Positions 40,141 to 50,692 of a stretch of DNA of 64,000 nt are shown here, piece after piece; position 1 is the stretch's first letter; every line of letters begins with the position of its first letter. This DNA is from Alphaproteobacteria bacterium. GTDB lineage: Bacteria > Pseudomonadota > Alphaproteobacteria > UBA8366. The translations under genes were made by a program, and so were the position numbers. The notes under the pieces were generated by a model. It was not told the origin of the DNA. It saw only the letters and a program-made list of their open reading frames with translations, and searched no databases. Where the stretch lies: positions 62,001 through 126,000 of the forward strand of contig JANQKC010000027.1 of NCBI GenBank assembly GCA_028281325.1. Reading direction: 5' to 3'.

Positions 40141-40213
40141 GCATACCGATTACGGTATGCTCATGACCATAGCTCCTTGCCGGCCTCTTCTTGGGTCGGC
40201 TAGACCCGGCCGG
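40141..40213 (+). ncRNA. candidate structured 5' leader of rpsF-rpsR (S6:S18-type leader?)
   Basis: hairpin GCATACCG-ATTA-CGGTATGC (40141-40160), then nested stem CCGGCC (40180-40185)...GGGTC-GGCTA-GACCC...GGCCGG (to 40213), all upstream of rpsF. Confidence 0.35.
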
Positions 40214-40280
40214 TCCAGTATGAATTCTTATGGATTATGATGGACTTCGGGTCGTTAAGAGCCGAAGGGAGTGCTTATAG

Positions 40281-40784
40281 ATGCCGCTTTACGAAAGCGT
40301 GTTCATCGTCCGTCAGGACGTTACCGCCGCTCAGGTCGATGCCCTGGGCGATGGGTTTGCCAAGATCGTCGAAGAGAATGGCGGAGCCGTCGACCGGCGG
40401 GAATACTGGGGTCTACGGACCCTCTCCTACCGCATTAAGAAGAACCGCAAGGGCCACTACGTCCTGTTCAACCTGAATGCGCCGCCCACCTGCCTGCAGG
40501 AAATGGAGCGCAACATGCGTCTGAACGAAGACGTACTGCGATACATGACCATCCGGTTGGACAAAGCCCGTCCCGAACCCTCGCCCATCATGCAGGGTAA
40601 GGGCGACCGGGAACGCGAACGCGCCGACCGCGGCGGCCGCGGCGGCCCGCGCGGCGGACGCGGCGACCGGTCCGATCGCCCGGACCGCGCCGACAAGCCC
40701 GCCGAAACGAAGGCCGAGGAAAAAGCCGATGCGAAGGCCGAAACCGCCGCCGCACCGGCAGAAACCAAAGAAACGGAGAGCTGA
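40281..40784 (+). CDS. rpsF: 30S ribosomal protein S6 with long low-complexity C-terminal extension
   Basis: [62 protein letters not shown]-terminal RGG/RD-rich then A/E/K-rich tail. Confidence 0.96.
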   Translation: MPLYESVFIVRQDVTAAQVDALGDGFAKIVEENGGAVDRREYWGLRTLSYRIKKNRKGHYVLFNLNAPPTCLQEMERNMRLNEDVLRYMTIRLDKARPEPSPIMQGKGDRERERADRGGRGGPRGGRGDRSDRPDRADKPAETKAEEKADAKAETAAAPAETKETES

Positions 40785-40786
40785 TC

Positions 40787-41035
40787 ATGGCACCACCACG
40801 TTCCGGCGGCGGCCGACGTCCGTTTTTTCGGCGCCGTAAGACGTGCCCGTTCACGGGCCCGAACGCGCCGACCATCGACTATACCGACGTCAAGCTGCTG
40901 AGCCGCTTTATCTCAGAACGCGGAAAGATCGTTCCGAGCCGCATCACCGCCGTTTCCGCGAAGAAGCAGCGCGAACTGGCGAAGGCGATCAAGCGCGCCC
41001 GGTTCCTGGCGCTGCTTCCTTACGTCCTGAAGTAA
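40787..41035 (+). CDS. rpsR: 30S ribosomal protein S18
   Basis: RRKTCPFTG...[51 protein letters not shown]. Confidence 0.97.
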   Translation: MAPPRSGGGRRPFFRRRKTCPFTGPNAPTIDYTDVKLLSRFISERGKIVPSRITAVSAKKQRELAKAIKRARFLALLPYVLK

Positions 41036-41061
41036 GCGAAACCTACTCGGGTGCGACGTGG

Positions 41062-42009
41062 ATGTATTCCGGAAGACATTGGCTGACGATCCTGCTCGCG
41101 GGCGGGACCACGGCGTTTGCCTTCATTCTGGCGCTGACCGGCAGCGTCGGCGGCATGTTCCTGTCGAATTTCACCCAGCTTCCGCTCTTCCTGGCGGGGC
41201 TCAGCCTCGGCATGACGGGCTCGATCGCGGCCACCGCCGTCGCCGCCGGCGTGCTGCTGATCGCCGGCGCTTCGATCGGTATTCCTTTATTACTGGTCCT
41301 GTATGCGGCGCCGACCATCATTCTGACCCGGCAAGCGTTGCTGTCGCGGCCGGACGGGCAAGGCGGCCAGGAATGGTATCCCCCGGGCCTGCTTCTCTTA
41401 TGGGCCACGGGCATGGCCGCGGTGCTGATGACCGTCGGGTTCATATTGTTGAGCAGCGGCGGGGAAACCGTCGAGGCGGGCATCCGGCAACTGCTGGATC
41501 AGGTCTTCCAACGGATGCTGCCGGCCGGGCAGGCCGAGCAGCGCGACATCCTGACGGATGCGATTTCACCGTTACTGCCGGGCATCTCCGCGTCGATGTG
41601 GATTCTACTGGTTGCCGTGAACGGCGCACTCGCGCAAGGATTGCTGGTGCGCGGCCAACGCAACATGCGGCCAAGTCCGGACTTGGCGGCGCTCGAACTG
41701 CCGCGCGGGTTGTTGTTCGTCTTGGGAATCGCCATGGCGGCGGGTCTGCTGTTGCCCGGCAACTACGGCTATTTCGGGCGCAACATCGCGGTCGTTCTGT
41801 GCGTGCCGTATTTCTTCGCCGGGCTGGGCGTCCTTCATTTCATGGCGCGGCAGCATCCCGCCGGCGCCCGGATGCTGTTGCTCTGTTACATGATGCTCAT
41901 TCTGTTTTCCCTGTTATTCAAATGGCCCACGCTTGCGGTCGCCGCGGTCGGCGTCTTCGACCAATGGACCGGTTTGCGCCACCGGCTGCGCAATCGTGGA
42001 CCGAACTAG
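41062..42009 (+). CDS. DUF2232-type integral membrane protein
   Basis: multi-TM protein between rpsR and rplI, the usual alphaproteobacterial position of the DUF2232 family. Confidence 0.8.
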   Translation: MYSGRHWLTILLAGGTTAFAFILALTGSVGGMFLSNFTQLPLFLAGLSLGMTGSIAATAVAAGVLLIAGASIGIPLLLVLYAAPTIILTRQALLSRPDGQGGQEWYPPGLLLLWATGMAAVLMTVGFILLSSGGETVEAGIRQLLDQVFQRMLPAGQAEQRDILTDAISPLLPGISASMWILLVAVNGALAQGLLVRGQRNMRPSPDLAALELPRGLLFVLGIAMAAGLLLPGNYGYFGRNIAVVLCVPYFFAGLGVLHFMARQHPAGARMLLLCYMMLILFSLLFKWPTLAVAAVGVFDQWTGLRHRLRNRGPN

Positions 42010-42020
42010 GAGGTTAAGCC

Positions 42021-42713
42021 ATGGAAGTCATTCTGCTGGAGCGGATCGAAAGGCTCGGGCAAATGGGCGATGTCGTCGCCGTAAAGCCTGGCTACGCGCG
42101 CAATTATCTCTTGCCGGCCAAGAAAGCGATGCGGGCAACGAAAGAAAATCTCGCGGTTTTCGAGACGCAGCGTAAGCAACTCGAAGCGGAGAATCTGCAA
42201 CGCCGCGACGAGGCGCAACAGGTCGGCGACAGGCTCGACGGCCTCAAGGTCGTGATCATCCGAAGCGCCGGCGAAAGCGGGCAGCTCTACGGCTCGGTCA
42301 ACGCGCGGGACATCGCCGAGGCGGTGACCGAAGGCGGCTTTACGATCAAACGCAACCAAGTCGTTCTCGAACGGCCGGTCAAGACGCTCGGCCTGTTCGA
42401 CCTTCGCGTCCGTCTCCATCCGGAAGTCGACGCGACGGTGACGGCCAACGTCGCCCGGTCGGACGAAGAGGCCGCCGAGCAACAGCGTCTGGGCCGCGCC
42501 ATTCTCTCGGCCGAAGCCGAAGAGGCCGCGCAGGAAGCGCAAGCGGCCGAAGAAGCACAGGCCGCCGCCGAAGCCATGTTCGACCCGGAAGCGGCCGAGC
42601 AAGCGAAGGAAGCCGCATCCGGTCTCGACGATACCGCCGAGGACGGCAGCGACGACACGTCGGATGCGCCGACCGCCCCGGCCGAAGGCGACTCGGAGAA
42701 AGATCCGGCCTGA
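42021..42713 (+). CDS. rplI: 50S ribosomal protein L9 with acidic C-terminal extension
   Basis: [40 protein letters not shown]; long A/E/D-rich tail. Confidence 0.96.
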   Translation: MEVILLERIERLGQMGDVVAVKPGYARNYLLPAKKAMRATKENLAVFETQRKQLEAENLQRRDEAQQVGDRLDGLKVVIIRSAGESGQLYGSVNARDIAEAVTEGGFTIKRNQVVLERPVKTLGLFDLRVRLHPEVDATVTANVARSDEEAAEQQRLGRAILSAEAEEAAQEAQAAEEAQAAAEAMFDPEAAEQAKEAASGLDDTAEDGSDDTSDAPTAPAEGDSEKDPA

Positions 42714-42865
42714 TCCGAGGGCCGGTTCCGGTCGACGGCGCCTACCCGGAAAGACTTTTGGGAAGCTCTGTTACGCCGGGTCAGCCTCGCGTTCGATAGT
42801 TATCCCCGGGTTCCTTATAATTCGGTGGTTGCCCCCTTTCGGCGTGGTGGTAAGTTGCGCCCCCG

Positions 42866-44398
42866 ATGTCGAACACGATTACCGATACGAACGTCGCGCC
42901 GCTGCACGGCGACGATGCCAGCACGCAGACGCCGCTTCGCGTTCCGCCGCATAACGCGGAGATCGAAGCCGCGCTGCTGGGTGCCATCCTGACCAACAAC
43001 CGCGCGTATGAGCGGGTCGGCGATTTCCTGCAGGCGGATCATTTCTACGAGCCGGTACACGGTCGGATTTTCGACGCCGCCGCCAAGCTGATGGAACAGG
43101 GGCAGATCGCCAGCCCGCTGACCTTGAAGTATTTTTTCGAAAACGACGAAGCGCTCGCCGCGGTCGGCGGGTCGCAGTATCTGTTCGATCTGGCCGCGTC
43201 GGTCGTGACGGTGATCAACGCCGGCGACTACGGCAAGACGATCCACGATCTGTATCTGCGCCGCCAGCTCATCGCGCTGGGCGAAGACGTCGTGAACGAC
43301 GCCTACGAGCCCGACATCGACACACCGGCGGGCGGCCAGATCGAAACGGCGGAACAGCGGCTTTACGACCTCGCCAACACCGGCGAGCTGGAGCGCAGCG
43401 TCATGCCGCTCGGCGACGCCGCCAATATCGCCGTGCAAAACGCCGAGGAAGCCTTCCGCCGCGACAGCCATGTGGTCGGCGTGACCACCGGCCTCAAGGA
43501 TCTCGACCAGAAGCTCGGCGGATTGCATCCGTCGGATTTGATCATCCTGGCGGGCCGGCCATCTATGGGCAAAACCGCGCTGGCCACGAATATCGCCTTC
43601 AACGCGGCCAAGCATTTCAAGGAAACCGTCGACGAGAACGGCCGCACGCATACCGAAGGCGGCCATGTGGTGTTCTTCTCGCTCGAAATGTCCGCCGAGC
43701 AGTTGGCATCGCGTATTCTGTCGGAGCAGGCGGAACTGTCGTCCGACGCGATCCGGCGCGGCGAGATCAGCAGCGAAGAATTCAACAACCTCGTCGTCGC
43801 CAGCCAGAAGATTCATAAACTGCCGCTCTATATCGACGATACGCCGGCGCTGACGATATCCGGGCTGCGCACCCGCGCGCGAAGGCTGAAGCGGCAGCAG
43901 AAGCTGCACATGATCATCGTCGATTATCTGCAGCTTCTGCACCCCGCCCCCGGCCGGCGGTCGGACAACCGGGTCCAGGAAATCTCGGAGATCACCCGCG
44001 GCCTCAAGACGCTTGCCAAGGAACTGGAAGTACCGGTCATCGCGCTGTCGCAATTGTCGCGTCAGGTGGAGAACCGCGAGGACAAGCGGCCGCAACTCGC
44101 CGACCTGCGGGAATCGGGATCGATCGAGCAGGACGCCGACGTCGTCATGTTCATTTTCCGCGAGGAGTACTACCTGGAAAAAGGCGAGCCGATCCAAGGG
44201 CTCGAAGAAGCGCAGGACAAATTCCTCGGCCGCAGCGAACAATGGGCACAGCGCCTTGAGCAGGTGCGCAACACGGCCAGCGTGATCATCGCCAAACAGC
44301 GGCACGGACCCGTCGGGACAATTGATCTATACTTCGACGGGAAATTCACCCGTTTCGGGGACTTGGACCGACAGCATAGCGAAGATGCCTTCCCCTAA
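42866..44398 (+). CDS. dnaB: replicative DNA helicase
   Basis: PPHNAEIEAALLGAILTNN; LIILAGRPSMGKTALATNIAFNA; VVFFSLEMSAEQLASRILSEQ; LSQLSRQVENREDKRPQLADLRESGSIEQDADVVMFIFREEYY. Confidence 0.97.
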   Translation: MSNTITDTNVAPLHGDDASTQTPLRVPPHNAEIEAALLGAILTNNRAYERVGDFLQADHFYEPVHGRIFDAAAKLMEQGQIASPLTLKYFFENDEALAAVGGSQYLFDLAASVVTVINAGDYGKTIHDLYLRRQLIALGEDVVNDAYEPDIDTPAGGQIETAEQRLYDLANTGELERSVMPLGDAANIAVQNAEEAFRRDSHVVGVTTGLKDLDQKLGGLHPSDLIILAGRPSMGKTALATNIAFNAAKHFKETVDENGRTHTEGGHVVFFSLEMSAEQLASRILSEQAELSSDAIRRGEISSEEFNNLVVASQKIHKLPLYIDDTPALTISGLRTRARRLKRQQKLHMIIVDYLQLLHPAPGRRSDNRVQEISEITRGLKTLAKELEVPVIALSQLSRQVENREDKRPQLADLRESGSIEQDADVVMFIFREEYYLEKGEPIQGLEEAQDKFLGRSEQWAQRLEQVRNTASVIIAKQRHGPVGTIDLYFDGKFTRFGDLDRQHSEDAFP

Positions 44399-45509
44399 CG
44401 TCAGCGGTCCGCCGACTGCGACCACGGTCCTGACGATCGATCTGGACGCGCTGGCGGCGAACTACAAGCTTCTCAAGCAGCGCGCCGCGCCGGCGCACTG
44501 CGCCGCAGTGGTGAAGGCCGACGGCTACGGCCTCGGCGTCGGTCCGGTCGGCCGCACATTACAGGCCGCGGGCTGCACCCGCTTCTTCGTCGCCCATCTC
44601 GACGAGGGCGTGACGCTCCGCGAAGCGCTGGGCGGCGCCGGCTCCACCGCCACGATCGCCGTGCTCAACGGGCTGATGCCCGGCCAAGAAGAGGTGTTTC
44701 GCGCGCATGACCTGATCCCTGTCTTGAACGACCTGGAACAGGTTGCGCGATGGTCCAATGAGTGCCGCGCCAATGGCCCGCACCCGTCGATCCTGCATCT
44801 GGATACCGGCATGTGCCGCCTCGGCCTGCCGCCCGACGAACAGCGAACCCTGTTCGACGATCCGCAGCGGCTCGACGGCCTCTCGCTCGCCGGCATCATG
44901 AGCCACCTCGCCTGCGCGGATACGCCGGATCATCCGCTCAACCGTCAACAGCAGTCCGACTTCGCCGCCGCGATCAAACGGCTGCCGGAGGTCGACGGAT
45001 CGCTGGCCGCGTCGTCCGGCATCTTCCTCGGCCCGGATTGGCACTTCGACATGGTGCGGCCGGGGGTGGCGCTCTACGGTGTGGCGCCGACGCCCGGCAA
45101 ACCGAACCCGATGGCGCCCGTCATCAAACTATCGGGGAAAATCATACAGATACGTCACGTTGACGCCCCCCAGACCGTTGGCTATGGTGCGACGCATCGC
45201 GTCACCGGCCCGACACTCGTTGCGACCGTCGCCGCCGGATACGCAGACGGCTACCTGCGCAGTCTGAGTGGCCGGGCTTCCGCCAATATCGGCGGCGTAA
45301 CAGTACCGGTGGTCGGTCGGGTATCGATGGATTTGATTACGCTCGATATTTCCAACGCGCCGGCGGCTCAACCCGGCGACATGATCGATCTGATCGGCCC
45401 GCATTTCGATGTCGATGCCGTCGCCGACGCGGCGGGAACGATCGGCTACGAAATTCTGACCAGTCTCGGTCGGCGCTATCAGCGACATTATGTAGGGGGC
45501 ACTGCATGA
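44385..45509 (+). CDS. alr: alanine racemase
   Basis: LTIDLDALAANYKLLKQ...AAVVKADGYGLG; VGRVSMDLITLDIS. Confidence 0.95.
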   Translation: MPSPNVSGPPTATTVLTIDLDALAANYKLLKQRAAPAHCAAVVKADGYGLGVGPVGRTLQAAGCTRFFVAHLDEGVTLREALGGAGSTATIAVLNGLMPGQEEVFRAHDLIPVLNDLEQVARWSNECRANGPHPSILHLDTGMCRLGLPPDEQRTLFDDPQRLDGLSLAGIMSHLACADTPDHPLNRQQQSDFAAAIKRLPEVDGSLAASSGIFLGPDWHFDMVRPGVALYGVAPTPGKPNPMAPVIKLSGKIIQIRHVDAPQTVGYGATHRVTGPTLVATVAAGYADGYLRSLSGRASANIGGVTVPVVGRVSMDLITLDISNAPAAQPGDMIDLIGPHFDVDAVADAAGTIGYEILTSLGRRYQRHYVGGTA

Positions 45510-46285
45510 GTGCTGTGCAGACCGTTGGACGATTGTTCCTTTCCTTCTTGGAACTCGTCGGCGAAGTGACGCTTTTCACGCTCGTTTCCATTTCGCATTG
45601 CGTTCGGCGGCCGTTTTATTTCCGGCTGATCGGTCGCCAGATGATGGAGATCGGCTATTATTCGCTGCCGGTCATCGCCTTGACCACACTGTTCGCCGGC
45701 ATGGTGCTGGCGCTGCAAAGCTATACCGGATTTCAGCGCAATGCCGTCGGCGCGGAAGGCGTGATCGCCGAGATCGTGGTGTTGAGCATCACCCGCGAAC
45801 TCGGGCCCGTGCTGGCGGGCTTGATGGTCGCCGCGCGCGTCGGCTCGTCGATCGCGGCGGAAATCGGCACCATGCGCGTTACCGAACAGATCGACGCCTT
45901 GGTCACGCTCTCGACCAATCCCTTCAAGTATCTCGTCGCGCCCCGGATCATCGCCGGCGTGACGACCCTGCCGATACTGATCCTGATCGGCGACATCATC
46001 GGCGTGCTCGGCGGCTACATCGTCGCGGTCTACAAGCTCGGCTTCAACCCGACGCTCTACCTCAAGAGCAGCTGGGACAACCTGTTTCTCGAAGACGTGG
46101 TGACCGGCCTGGTCAAGGCCGCGGTGTTCGGATTCGTGGTGACCCTCATGGGCTGTTATCAGGGATACACCTCGCGGGGCGGCGCGCAGGGCGTCGGCGC
46201 GGCCACGATCAACTCGGTCGTCAGCGCCTCGATCCTGATCCTGATCCTGAACTATCTCATTTCGGCGATGTTCTTCGGCACATGA
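45506..46285 (+). CDS. mlaE: MlaE-type ABC transporter permease
   Basis: MEIGYYSLPVIALTTLFAGMVLALQSYTGF; RELGPVLAGLMVAARVGSSIAAEIGTMRVTEQIDAL. Confidence 0.93.
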   Translation: MSAVQTVGRLFLSFLELVGEVTLFTLVSISHCVRRPFYFRLIGRQMMEIGYYSLPVIALTTLFAGMVLALQSYTGFQRNAVGAEGVIAEIVVLSITRELGPVLAGLMVAARVGSSIAAEIGTMRVTEQIDALVTLSTNPFKYLVAPRIIAGVTTLPILILIGDIIGVLGGYIVAVYKLGFNPTLYLKSSWDNLFLEDVVTGLVKAAVFGFVVTLMGCYQGYTSRGGAQGVGAATINSVVSASILILILNYLISAMFFGT

Positions 46286-47055
46286 CGACACCGAAAATCA
46301 GCCTGCGCAACGTCACCAAGAGTTTCGGCCGCAAGGTCGTGCTCGACGGCGTCGACCTAGATGTCATGCCCGGCGAATCGGTGGTGATCATCGGCGGATC
46401 GGGATCGGGAAAATCGGTGACGCTGAAATGCATCCTCGGCCTGCTGACGCCCGATTCCGGCGAGATCGAGATCGACGGCGAATCCGTCGTCGGCATCAGC
46501 GACAGCGACCGCGAACATATCAACGCGAAAATCGGCATGCTGTTTCAGAGCGCCGCCTTGTTCGACAGCCTGACGGTTTGGGAGAACGCCGCCTTCGGCC
46601 TGATCGCCGGCAAGGGAATGTCGCGGACAGCGGCGCGGCCGATCGCCTTGGAGAAACTGGCGCTGGTCGGTCTCGACGAGAAGATCGCCATGATGACGCC
46701 GGCCGACCTCTCCGTCGGCATGCGGAAACGCGTCGGCCTCGCCCGCGCGGTGGCGACCGACCCGGAGATCATCTTCTTCGACGAGCCGACGACCGGCATC
46801 GATCCGATCATGGGGGACATCATCAACGAGTTGATCGTGGACTGCACCCGCGAGACCCACGCGTCGGGCCTGACGATCACCCACGACATGGCGAGCGCCC
46901 GCAAGATATCGGACAAGATCGCCATGCTGTATAAAGGCAAGATTGTATGGGCCGGCCCGACCGAGGAGATCGATACGGCGGATAGTCCGATCGTGCAGCA
47001 ATTCATCAACGGCCAGGCGGAGGGGCCCATCGAACTGGATATCAGCGCCGCATGA
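46282..47055 (+). CDS. mlaF: MlaF-type ABC transporter ATP-binding protein
   Basis: VVIIGGSGSGKSVTLKCILGLL; LSVGMRKRVGLARAVATDPEIIFFDEPTTGIDPI; ATGA overlap with mlaE. Confidence 0.93.
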   Translation: MTTPKISLRNVTKSFGRKVVLDGVDLDVMPGESVVIIGGSGSGKSVTLKCILGLLTPDSGEIEIDGESVVGISDSDREHINAKIGMLFQSAALFDSLTVWENAAFGLIAGKGMSRTAARPIALEKLALVGLDEKIAMMTPADLSVGMRKRVGLARAVATDPEIIFFDEPTTGIDPIMGDIINELIVDCTRETHASGLTITHDMASARKISDKIAMLYKGKIVWAGPTEEIDTADSPIVQQFINGQAEGPIELDISAA

Positions 47056-47109
47056 CCCCAGCGATGCGCAATGCGGCACGCCCTTTGATACGGCAACGCG
47101 GAGCCTGAA

Positions 47110-48525
47110 ATGGCCCGATCGACGACACGCTACGTCTGCCAGGTCTGCGGCACCATCCACCCGCGGTGGGTCGGCAAATGCGACGCCTGCGACGCGTGGA
47201 ATTCGATCGTCGAGGAATCCGCCTCGGAAACCGCGCCGCTGGGCAAGAAAGCCAGCGGTAAGCGCGACAACCGCGGCCGCAAGATCGACTTCGTCGAGTT
47301 GGACGGCAAGATCGAACCGGCGCCCCGGCGGCTGACCAAGATCGACGAATTCGACCGCGTGACCGGCGGCGGTCTGGTCAACGGCTCGGCGTTGCTGATC
47401 GGCGGCGATCCCGGTATCGGCAAATCGACACTGCTGCTGCAGGTCACCGCCGCTCTCTCGAACAACGCACGCTGCGTCTATATCTCCGGCGAAGAAGCCG
47501 AGCATCAGGTGCAACTGCGGGCGACCCGCCTGGGCGTCGAGAAGTCGCCGGCCCGACTGGCCGCGGCGACCGACATGCGCGACATCCTCGCCAGCCTGGA
47601 TACCGCCGACGGCCCGGAAGTCGTGGTCATCGATTCGATCCAGACGATGTATATCGACGCCCTCGAATCGGCGCCCGGCACGGTGGCGCAGGTCCGCGCC
47701 TGCGCGCAGGAGATCATCCGCCTCGCCAAACGACGCGGTTTCACCGTGCTGCTGGTCGGCCATGTCACCAAGGAAGGCACCATCGCCGGGCCGCGAGTGC
47801 TGGAGCATATGGTCGATACGGTGCTCTATTTCGAGGGCGAACGCGGCCACCAGTTCCGCATCCTGCGCGCCGTCAAGAATCGCTTCGGCCCGACCGACGA
47901 AATCGGCGTCTTCGAAATGACCGATCGCGGCCTAGTCGAAGTCACCAATCCGTCGGCCCTGTTCCTGGCCGAACGGCAGGGCGAGGCGACCGGATCCGTC
48001 GTGTTCGCCGGGATCGAAGGGTCGCGGCCGATGCTGGTGGAGATTCAGGCGCTTGTGGCCCCCTCGCCCTTGGCGACGCCGCGCCGCGCGGTGGTGGGCT
48101 GGGACAGCAGCCGGCTGGCCATGGTCATGGCCGTTCTGGAAGCCCGCTGTGGATTGCAGTTTGGCGGAAATGATATATATCTCAACGTCGCTGGGGGGCT
48201 TCGGGTCAGCGAGCCGGCGGCGGACTTGGCAGTCGCGGCTGCTCTGACCTCTTCGATCTCGGGACGGCCGGTTCCGGCGGAAACGGTGGTGTTCGGCGAG
48301 ATCGGATTGTCCGGCGAAGTGCGCCCCGTGGGCCAGGCCGAAGCGCGGCTGAAAGAGGCTGAAAAGCTGGGGTTCACGGCGGCATTGCTGCCCGGACGGC
48401 GTAAAGGAACGAAGGGCAAGAGAGCAGCCGGTGGACTCGACCTTCACGAACTGCGCGATCTGGATGAGCTTACACGGCTTTTCGAGCCCGGGGTCGGGCC
48501 GATCCGCGCGGTGGGGAACGGGTAG
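47110..48525 (+). CDS. radA: DNA repair protein RadA
   Basis: YVCQVCGTIHPRWVGKCDACDAWNS zinc finger; LIGGDPGIGKSTLLLQV; KNRFGPTDEIGVFEM. Confidence 0.96.
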   Translation: MARSTTRYVCQVCGTIHPRWVGKCDACDAWNSIVEESASETAPLGKKASGKRDNRGRKIDFVELDGKIEPAPRRLTKIDEFDRVTGGGLVNGSALLIGGDPGIGKSTLLLQVTAALSNNARCVYISGEEAEHQVQLRATRLGVEKSPARLAAATDMRDILASLDTADGPEVVVIDSIQTMYIDALESAPGTVAQVRACAQEIIRLAKRRGFTVLLVGHVTKEGTIAGPRVLEHMVDTVLYFEGERGHQFRILRAVKNRFGPTDEIGVFEMTDRGLVEVTNPSALFLAERQGEATGSVVFAGIEGSRPMLVEIQALVAPSPLATPRRAVVGWDSSRLAMVMAVLEARCGLQFGGNDIYLNVAGGLRVSEPAADLAVAAALTSSISGRPVPAETVVFGEIGLSGEVRPVGQAEARLKEAEKLGFTAALLPGRRKGTKGKRAAGGLDLHELRDLDELTRLFEPGVGPIRAVGNG

Positions 48526-49209
48526 ATGAGCGACCTTCCCTTTGGCATCATCGACGTCTGTTTCGTGATCATCCTGGTGATTTCGGGGATTCTCGCTTAT
48601 CTGCGCGGATTCGTCCGGGAAGTGCTTTCCGTCGCGGCCTGGGTCGGTGCCGCCTTCGCCACGCTCTACGGCTACACCTACGTCCAGCCTTACGCCCAAG
48701 AATTCATCGATAATCGTATGCTCGCCGATATGGCGGCCGGCGGATCGTTGTTCATCGGAACGTTGATCCTGTTTTCGGTCCTGGCGGGATTGGCTTCGAG
48801 CGGCATCCGCGACAGCGCGGCCAGCAGTTTCGATCGCTCGCTCGGCTTCGCCTTCGGCGTGTTGCGCGGTGTGATCCTGGTTAGCCTGTTGTATCTGAGC
48901 GCGGCCTGGTTCTGGGGGCGCGACGATTTACCCGATGTCGTGACCGAGGCGCGCACCTTCCCGTTGATCGAAGGCAGCGCCGAGATCCTGCTCGCCTTGG
49001 TCCCGGAAGAGGCGCGCGAATCCGCCGAAGAAGCGACCGGCATGGTGAAAGACGAAGCGGACCGGGCGCTCAATGCGGAACAGACCCTTCGCGGGCTAAT
49101 TCAGCCCAAACCCGATGCATCCCAGAAAACGCAAGGCGGCCGCAGCACGAGCGGCTACGGCAAGTCGGAACGCAGCGAAATGCAGCGTTTGATTGAGAGC
49201 AAACAATAG
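48526..49209 (+). CDS. cvpA: CvpA family protein
   Basis: FGIIDVCFVIILVISGILAYLRGFVREVLSVAAWVGAAFATLYGY; upstream of purF. Confidence 0.92.
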   Translation: MSDLPFGIIDVCFVIILVISGILAYLRGFVREVLSVAAWVGAAFATLYGYTYVQPYAQEFIDNRMLADMAAGGSLFIGTLILFSVLAGLASSGIRDSAASSFDRSLGFAFGVLRGVILVSLLYLSAAWFWGRDDLPDVVTEARTFPLIEGSAEILLALVPEEARESAEEATGMVKDEADRALNAEQTLRGLIQPKPDASQKTQGGRSTSGYGKSERSEMQRLIESKQ

Positions 49210-49240
49210 CCAACCCAACAATCAGAAGGTGGCGCGACCG

Positions 49241-50692
49241 ATGATCACCACCAATCCGCTAGACGGCGATCATTTCAAGGAAGAATGCGCCGTGTTCGGC
49301 ATCCATGGTCATACCGAAGCGGCCGCCCTCGCGGCCCTGGGGCTGCATGCGCTTCAGCACCGCGGCCAGGAGGCCGCAGGGATCGTCACCCATGACGGCG
49401 CGCAATTCCACGCCCATCGCGGGATCGGCCTGGTGGGCGACATATTCGCCGACCAGGCGGTCATCGCGCGCCTCCGCGGCAGCAACGCCATCGGCCATAC
49501 CCGGTATTCCACCACCGGTGAGCCGATGCTGCGCAACGTCCAGCCCCTGTTCGCCGAACTCGAAATCGGCGGTCTCGGCATCGCGCATAACGGCAATCTG
49601 ACCAACGCACACTCGGTCCGGAAGGACCTGGTCCGCGACGGATGCATCTTCCAGTCCACCTCCGACACGGAGATCATCGTCCACCTGATGGCGACCAATT
49701 CGGGCACCGTGGTGGAACGCCTGATCGTGGCGCTGCGGCAGATCGAAGGGGCCTATTCACTCGCAATCATGGCGGAAGACTGCCTGATCGGGGTTCGCGA
49801 CCCGAACGGGGTCCGGCCGCTCGTCTTGGGTCAACTCGACGACAGCTATATCCTCGCCTCCGAATCCGTCGCCTTCGATATCATCGGCGCGGATTTCGTC
49901 CGCGACATCGAACCCGGCGAGCTGGTCGTCATCAACGCCGACGGCGTGCACAGCCATCGTCCCTTCCCGCCCGCGCAATCACGGTTTTGCATCTTCGAGC
50001 ATATTTACTTCGCGAAACCGGACAGCGTGGTCGACGGCACGTCGGTCTACCAAGCCCGCAAGCGCATCGGCGTCGAACTGGCGCGCGAGATACCCATCGA
50101 TGCAGATATCGTCGTGCCGGTGCCCGATTCCGGCGTGCCCTCGGCGATCGGGTTCGCCGCCGAGGCCGGGCTCCCCTACGAGTTGGGGATCATCCGCAAT
50201 CACTATGTCGGGCGGACCTTCATCGAGCCGAGCGATGAAATCCGCCATTTCGGCGTCAAGCTGAAGCACAACGCCAACCGTGCGATCATCCAGGGCAAAC
50301 GGGTCATCCTGGTCGACGATTCGATCGTCCGCGGCACGACATCGAAGAAGATCGTCGAGATGGTGCGCAACGCCGGCGCCAAGGAAGTGCACATGCGCAT
50401 CTCCAGCCCGCCGACCACGCATTCCTGTTTCTACGGCGTCGACACGCCGGAACGCGACCAATTGCTCGCCGCCAAACACGACATCGAGAGCATGCGCAAG
50501 CTGATCGGCGCGGACAGCCTTGCCTTCATCTCGATCGATGGCCTGTATCGGGCGATGGGCTTGCCCGGCCGCGATCCCGACGCGCCGCATTATTGCGACG
50601 CCTGCTTCTCGGGCGACTACCCGATCCGCTTGACCGACCAGATCGGCGGCAACGGCTCGCGGCAACTCTCCCTGCTCGCCGAGACCGGCTGA
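49241..50692 (+). CDS. purF: amidophosphoribosyltransferase
   Basis: KEECAVFGIHGHTEAAALAALGLHALQHRGQEAAGIVTHDG; VILVDDSIVRGTTSKKIVEMVRNAGAKEVHMRISSPP. Confidence 0.96.
   Translation: MITTNPLDGDHFKEECAVFGIHGHTEAAALAALGLHALQHRGQEAAGIVTHDGAQFHAHRGIGLVGDIFADQAVIARLRGSNAIGHTRYSTTGEPMLRNVQPLFAELEIGGLGIAHNGNLTNAHSVRKDLVRDGCIFQSTSDTEIIVHLMATNSGTVVERLIVALRQIEGAYSLAIMAEDCLIGVRDPNGVRPLVLGQLDDSYILASESVAFDIIGADFVRDIEPGELVVINADGVHSHRPFPPAQSRFCIFEHIYFAKPDSVVDGTSVYQARKRIGVELAREIPIDADIVVPVPDSGVPSAIGFAAEAGLPYELGIIRNHYVGRTFIEPSDEIRHFGVKLKHNANRAIIQGKRVILVDDSIVRGTTSKKIVEMVRNAGAKEVHMRISSPPTTHSCFYGVDTPERDQLLAAKHDIESMRKLIGADSLAFISIDGLYRAMGLPGRDPDAPHYCDACFSGDYPIRLTDQIGGNGSRQLSLLAETG

Noticed and set aside
46357-47850. 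497 aa minus-strand ORF across mlaF and radA
   Set aside because: Antisense to two strong genes in a conserved operon; no motifs.
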